Part shown: piece by piece, positions 59,041 through 64,000 of the stretch
Position numbering within the stretch: the first letter of the stretch is position 1
Layout: every line of letters starts with the position of its first letter
From: Megamerina dolium
Lineage: Eukaryota > Arthropoda > Insecta > Diptera > Megamerinidae
DNA: 64,000 bases
Assembly (NCBI GenBank): GCA_963854835.1
Contig: OY978525.1
Span: forward strand, 52,311,429 to 52,375,428
Reading direction: 5' to 3'
Notes under the pieces: model-generated
What the model was told of the DNA's origin: nothing
Databases searched by the model: none
The model's input: the letters and a program-made list of their open reading frames with translations, nothing else
Made by a program: the position numbers and the translations under genes

Positions 59041-61304
59041 GAAAATCGTGAAATTTACAAATTGTGGCTAAACCAAATTGTTATGAAATTGCTGAAAAAG
59101 ACAAATTCAAAATCCATTATTTTCACTAAAAATCGTGAAAAAAGCAGATTGCTTACAAAATAAATTGTATTGTAGGGGCTCAAACAAGTAAATTCAAAAT
59201 GAATTGATTTCATTGAAAATCGTGAAATTTTCAAATTGTGGCTAAACCAAATTTTTTTTGAAATTGCTGAAAAAGACAAATTCAAAATCCATTATTTTCA
59301 CTAAAAATCGTGAAAAAAGCAGATTGCTTACAAAATAAATTGTATTGTAGGGGCTCACACAAGTTAATTCAAAATGCATTATTTTCACTGAAAAACGTGG
59401 AAAATACAAATTGTGGCTAAACCAAATTTTTTTGAAATTGCTGAAAAAGACAAATTCAAAATCCATTATTTTCACTAAAAATCGTAAAAAAAAAACAGAT
59501 TGCTTACAAAATAAATTGTATTGAAGGGGTTCAAACAAGTTAATTCAAAATGAATTGATTTCATTGAAAAACCTGAAAAATACAAATTGTGGCTAAACCA
59601 AATTTTTTTGAAATTGCTGAAAAAGACAAATTCAAAATCCATTATTTTCACTAAAAATCGTGAAAAAAGCATATTGCTTACAAAATAAATTGTATTGAAG
59701 GGGCTCAAACAAATAAATTCAAATTGAATTGATTTCATTGAAAATCGTGAAATTTACAAATTGTGGCTAAACCAAATTTTTTTGAAATTGCTGAAAAAGA
59801 CAAATTCAAAATCCATTATTTTCACTAAAAATCGTGAAGAAAGCAGATTGCTTACAAAATAAATTGTACTGAAGGGGCTCAAACAAGTAAATTCAAAATG
59901 AATTGATTTCATTGAAAAACGTGAAAAATACAAATTGTGGCTAAACCAAATTTTTATGAAATTATTGAAAAAGACAAATTCAAAATCCATTATTTTCACT
60001 AAAAATCGTAAAAAAAACAGATTGCTTACAAAATAAATTGTATTGAAGGGGTTCAAACAAGTTAATTCAAAATGAATTGATATCATTGAAAAACGTGAAA
60101 TTTACAAATTGTGGCTAAACCAAATTTTTTTGAAATTGCTGAAAAAGACAAATTCAAAATCCATTATTTTCACTAAAAATCGTGAAAAAAAGCAGATTGC
60201 TTACAAAATAAATTGTACTGAAGGGGCTCAAACAAGTAAATTCAAAATGAATTGATTTCATTGAAAATCGTGAAATTTACAAATTGTGGCTAAACCAAAT
60301 TTTTTTTGAAATTGCTGAAAAAGAAATTCAAAATCCATTATTTTCACTAAAAATCGTGAAAAAAGCAGATTGCTTACAAAATAAATTGTATTGAAGGGGC
60401 TCAAACAAGTTAATTCAAAATGCATTATTTTCACTGAAAAACGTGGAAAATACAAATTGTGGCTAAACCAAATTTTTTTGAAATTGCTGAAAAAGTCAAA
60501 TTTAAAATCCATTATTTTCACTAAAAATCGTGAAAAAAGCATATTGCTTACAAAATAAATTGTATTGAAGGGGCTCAAACAAATAAATTCAAATTGAATT
60601 GATTTCATTGAAAATCGTGAAATTTACAAATTGTGGCTAAACCAAATTTTTTTGAAATTGCTGAAAAAGACAAATTCAAAATCCATTATTTTCACTAAAA
60701 ATCGTGAAAAAACAGATTGCTTACAAAATAAATTGTATTGAAGGGGCTTACAAAATAAATTGTATTGAAGGGGCTCAAACAAGTTAATTCAAAATGAATT
60801 ATTTTCATTGAATATCGTGAAAAATACAAATTGTGGCTAAAACAAATTATTTTATAATTGCTGAAAAAGACATATTCAAAATCCATTATTTTCACTAAAA
60901 ATCGTGAAAAAACAGATTGCTTACAAAATAAATTGTATTGAAGGGGCTCAAACAAGTAAATTCAAAATGAATTGATTTCATTGAAAATCGTGAAATTTAC
61001 AAATTGTGGCTAAACCAAATATTTCTGAAATTGCTGAAAAAGACAAATTCATAATCAATTATTTTCACAAAAAATCGTGAAAAAACAGATTGGTTTCAAA
61101 ATAAATTGTATTGAAGGGGCTCAAACAAGTAAATTCAAAATGAATTGATTTCATTGAAAAACGTGAAAAATACAAATTGTGGCTAAACCAAATTTTTATG
61201 AAATTGCTGAAAAAGACAAATTCAAAATCCATTATTTTCACTAAAAATCGTAAAAAAAAAACAGATTGCTTACAAAATAAATTGTATTGAAGGGGTTCAA
61301 ACAA
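58369..61304. repeat. Partial third copy of the 6.5-kb duplication
   Basis: Matches 45570-48680, with offset 12799 up to about 59285, then 12625 because one dimer is missing near 59430. Shared markers include AAAAACCTGAAAAATAC (46943/59568), GAAATTATTGAAAAAG, and AAAAAGAAATTCAAAATCC (47692/60317). Confidence 0.82.
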
Positions 61305-62930
61305 GTTAATTCAAAATGAATTGATTTCATTGAAAAACCTGAAAAATACAAATTGTGGCTAAACCAAATTTTTTTGAAATTGCTGAAAAAGACAAATTCA
61401 AAATCCATTATTTTCACTAAAAATCGTGAAAAAAGCAGATTGCTTACAAAATAAATTGTACTGAAGGGGCTCAAACAAGTAAATTCAAAATGACTTGATT
61501 TCATTGAAAAACGTGAGAAATACAAATTGTGGCTAAACCAAATTTTTTTGAAATTGCTGAAAAAGACAAATTCAAAATCCATTATTTTCACTAAAAATCG
61601 TGAAAAAACAGATTGCTTACAAAATAAATTGTATTGAAGGGGCTTACAAAATAAATTGTATTGAAGGGGCTCAAACAAGTTAATTCAAAATGAATTATTT
61701 TCATTGAATATCGTGAAAAATACAAATTGTGGCTAAAACAAATTATTTTATAATTGCTGAAAAAGACATATTCAAAATCCATTATTTTCACTAAAAATCG
61801 TGAAAAAACAGATTGCTTACAAAATAAATTGTATTGAAGGGGCTCAAACAAGTAAATTCAAAATGAATTGATTTCATTGAAAATCGTGAAATTTACAAAT
61901 TGTGGCTAAACCAAATATATCTGAAATTGCTGAAAAAGACAAATTCATAATCAATTATTTTCACAAAAAATCGTGAAAAAACAGATTGGTTTCAAAATAA
62001 ATTGTATTGAAGGGGCTCAAACAAGTAAATTCAAAATGAATTGATTTCATTGAAAATCGTGAAATTTACAAATTGTGGCTAAACCAAATATTTCTGAAAT
62101 TGCTGAAAAAGACAAATTCATAATCAATTATTTTCACAAGAAATCGTGAAAAAACAGATTGGTTACAAAATAAATTGTATTGAAGGGGCTCAAACAAGTA
62201 AATTCAAAATGAATTGATTTCATTGAAAATCGTGAAATTTACAAATTTGGCTAAACCAAATTTTTTTGAAATTGCTGAAAAAAGCAAATAAAAAATCCAT
62301 TATTTTCACAAAAAATCGTGAAAAAACAGATTGGTTACAAAATAAATTGTATTGAAGGGGCTCAAACAAGTAAATTCAAAATGAATTGATTTCATTGAAA
62401 ATCGTGAAATTTACAAATTGTGGCTAAACCAAATATTTCTGAAATTGCTGAAAAAGACAAATTCATAATCAATTATTTTCAAAAAAATCGTGAAAAAACA
62501 GATTGCTTACAAAATAAATTGTATTGAAGGGGCTTACAAAATAAATTGTATTGAAGGGGCTCAAACAAGTAAATTCAAAATGAATTGATTTCATTGAAAA
62601 TCGTGAAATTTACAAATTTGGCTAAACCAAATTTTTTTGAAATTGCTGAAAAAAGCAAATAAAAAATCCATTATTTTCACAAAAAATCGTGAAAAAACAG
62701 ATTGGTTACAAAATAAATTGTATTGAAGGGGCTCAAACAAGTAAATTCAAAATGAATTGATTTCATTGAAAATCGTGAAATTTACAAATTGTGGCTAAAC
62801 CAAATATTTCTGAAATTGCTGAAAAAGACAAATTCATAATCAATTATTTTCAAAAAAATCGTGAAAAAACAGATTGCTTACAAAATAAATTGTATTGAAG
62901 GGGCTTACAAAATAAATTGTATTGAAGGGG
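61015..62930. repeat. Second cluster of the ATATTTCTG b2 variant, with three 27-bp microduplications
   Basis: A mixture of the ATATTTCTG/TCATAATCAATT subtype and a GCAAATAAAAAATCC subtype. The 27-bp double unit starts at 61616, 62506 and 62877. The interval 62506-62930 repeats with a period of about 371 bp. Confidence 0.82.
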
Positions 62931-62999
62931 CTCAAACAAGTAAATTCAAAATGAATTGATTTCATTGAAAATCGTGAAATTTACAAATTGTGGCTAAAC

Positions 63000-64000
63000 C
63001 AAATTATTTTGAAATTGCTGAAAAAGACATATTCAAAATCCATTATTTTCACTAAAAATCGTGAAAAAACAGATTGCTTACAAAATAAATTGTATTGAAG
63101 GGGCTCAAACAAGTAAATTCAAAATGCATTATTTTCACTGATAAACGTGGAAAATACAAATTGTGGCTAAACCAAATTTTTTTGAAATTGCTGAAAAAGT
63201 CAAATTTAAAATCCATTATTTTCACTAAAAATCGTGAAAAAAGCATATTGCTTACAAAATAAATTGTATTGAAGGGGTTCAAACAAGTAAATTCAAAATG
63301 AATTGATTTCATTAAAAAACGTGAAAAATACAAATTGTGGCTAAACCAATTTTTTATGAAATTGCTGAAAAAGACAAATTCAAAATCCATTATTTTCACT
63401 AAAAATCGTAAAAAAAACAGATTGCTTACAAAATAAATTGTATTGAAGGGGTTCAAACAAGTTAATTCAAAATGAATTGATTTCATTGAAAAACGTGAAA
63501 AATACAAATTGTGGCTAAACCAAATTTTTTTGAAATTGCTGAAAAAGACAAATTCAAAATCCATTATTTTCACTAAAAATCGTGAAAGAAGCAGATTGCT
63601 TACAAAATAAATTGTATTGTAGGGGCTCAAACAAGTAAATTCAAAATGAATTGATTTCATTGAAAATCGTGAAATTTCCAAATTGTGGCTAAACCAAATT
63701 TTTTTGAAATTGCTGAAAAAGACAAATTCAAAATCCATTATTTTCACTAAAAATCGTGAAAAAAGCATATTTCTTACAAAATAAATTGTATTGTAGGGGC
63801 TCAAACAAGTAAATTCAAAATGAATTGATTTCATTGAAAAACGTGAAAAATACAAATTGTGGCTAAACCAAATTTTTATGAAATTGCTGAAAAAGACAAA
63901 TTCAAAATCCATTATTTTCACTAAAAATCGTGAAAAAAAGCAGATTGCTTACAAAATAAATTGTATTGTAGGGGCTCAAACAAGTAAATTCAAAATGAAT
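63000..64000. repeat. Start of a further copy of the 2.45/4.02-kb unit
   Basis: Colinear with 50511 onward at offset 12489, including the TGATAAACGTGG and CATATTTCTTAC variants. It departs from the earlier copies after about 63835 (GAAAAACGTGAAAAATAC where earlier copies have GAAAATCGTGAATAATAC). Cut by the window edge. Confidence 0.82.

Larger units (their letters stand above)
12551..64000. repeat. Satellite family B array: 174-bp dimer of two 87-bp monomers
   Basis: About 295 head-to-tail dimers that run off the right edge. Monomer b1 starts CTTACAAAATAAATTGTATT and includes AATGAATTGATTTCATT. Monomer b2 starts TGGCTAAACCAAATTTTT and includes GAAATTGCTGAAAAAGAC and CCATTATTTTCACTAAAAAT. 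Each is 87 bp and both end in a (C)A(A/G)ATTG string. b1 and b2 alternate strictly over most of the array. Variation is mainly point changes, T-run length in b2 (7 or 8 T), and A-run length near the b2 end. There is no gene: open frames of up to 366 codons on the minus strand reflect 174 being divisible by 3. Confidence 0.96.

Noticed and set aside
12551..64000. CRISPR-like array of regularly spaced repeats
   Set aside because: Repeats are contiguous 87/174-bp units with no unique spacers between short palindromic repeats, there are no cas genes, and the flanking LINE is eukaryotic.
12551..64000. CENP-B box in the satellite
   Set aside because: I looked for the TTCG....A..CGGG pattern in the A, b1 and b2 consensus monomers and found nothing close.
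1..64000. Cellular genes, tRNA or rRNA genes
   Set aside because: Outside the LINE the sequence is satellite throughout. No cloverleaf, rRNA-like or unique coding segment was recognised on either strand.

Overview
This window looks like eukaryotic heterochromatin, most likely from an insect. About 58.8 kb is AT-rich tandem satellite DNA. The only gene-bearing insert is a non-LTR retrotransposon of about 5.2 kb on the minus strand. The insect assignment rests on the retrotransposon: its ORF2 has an AP-like endonuclease, a reverse transcriptase, an RNase H and a C-terminal Cys/His motif, the arrangement seen in insect LOA/I/R1-group elements. The order of insect cannot be read from the sequence. 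No cellular gene, tRNA, rRNA or CRISPR array was found.

Layout. (1) 1-1212: satellite family A, 87-bp monomers with some shortened variants. (2) 1213-6383: the retrotransposon, flanked by a perfect 12-bp target-site duplication (1201-1212 and 6384-6395). Read 5' to 3' on the minus strand it has a 5' UTR, an ORF1 broken by a frameshift and lacking a usable ATG, an ORF2 of 1199 codons with every expected catalytic residue, and a short 3' UTR ending in TACC repeats. (3) 6384-12550: more family A, including a 1,350-bp tandem duplication. (4) 12551-64000: satellite family B, in which two diverged 87-bp monomers (b1 and b2) alternate as a 174-bp dimer. Its first kilobase is the most diverged and includes A-like intermediate monomers. 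The rest is layered with higher-order duplications: about 0.7 kb, 1.38 kb, 2.45 kb with a 4.02-kb relative, and two separate pairs of about 6 kb.

How the parts relate. Families A and B share the 87-bp length, the phase and a strongly conserved block around AAAATCGTGAAAAA, so B appears to be a dimerised derivative of A. The retrotransposon entered the A array after a 7-monomer (about 611 bp) higher-order unit already existed there, because both flanks carry copies of that unit. The 174-bp period is close to nucleosome-repeat size and each dimer carries two short dyad symmetries, so a centromeric or pericentromeric role is plausible but not shown. The long minus-strand open frames in the B array follow from 174 being a multiple of 3 and are not annotated as genes.
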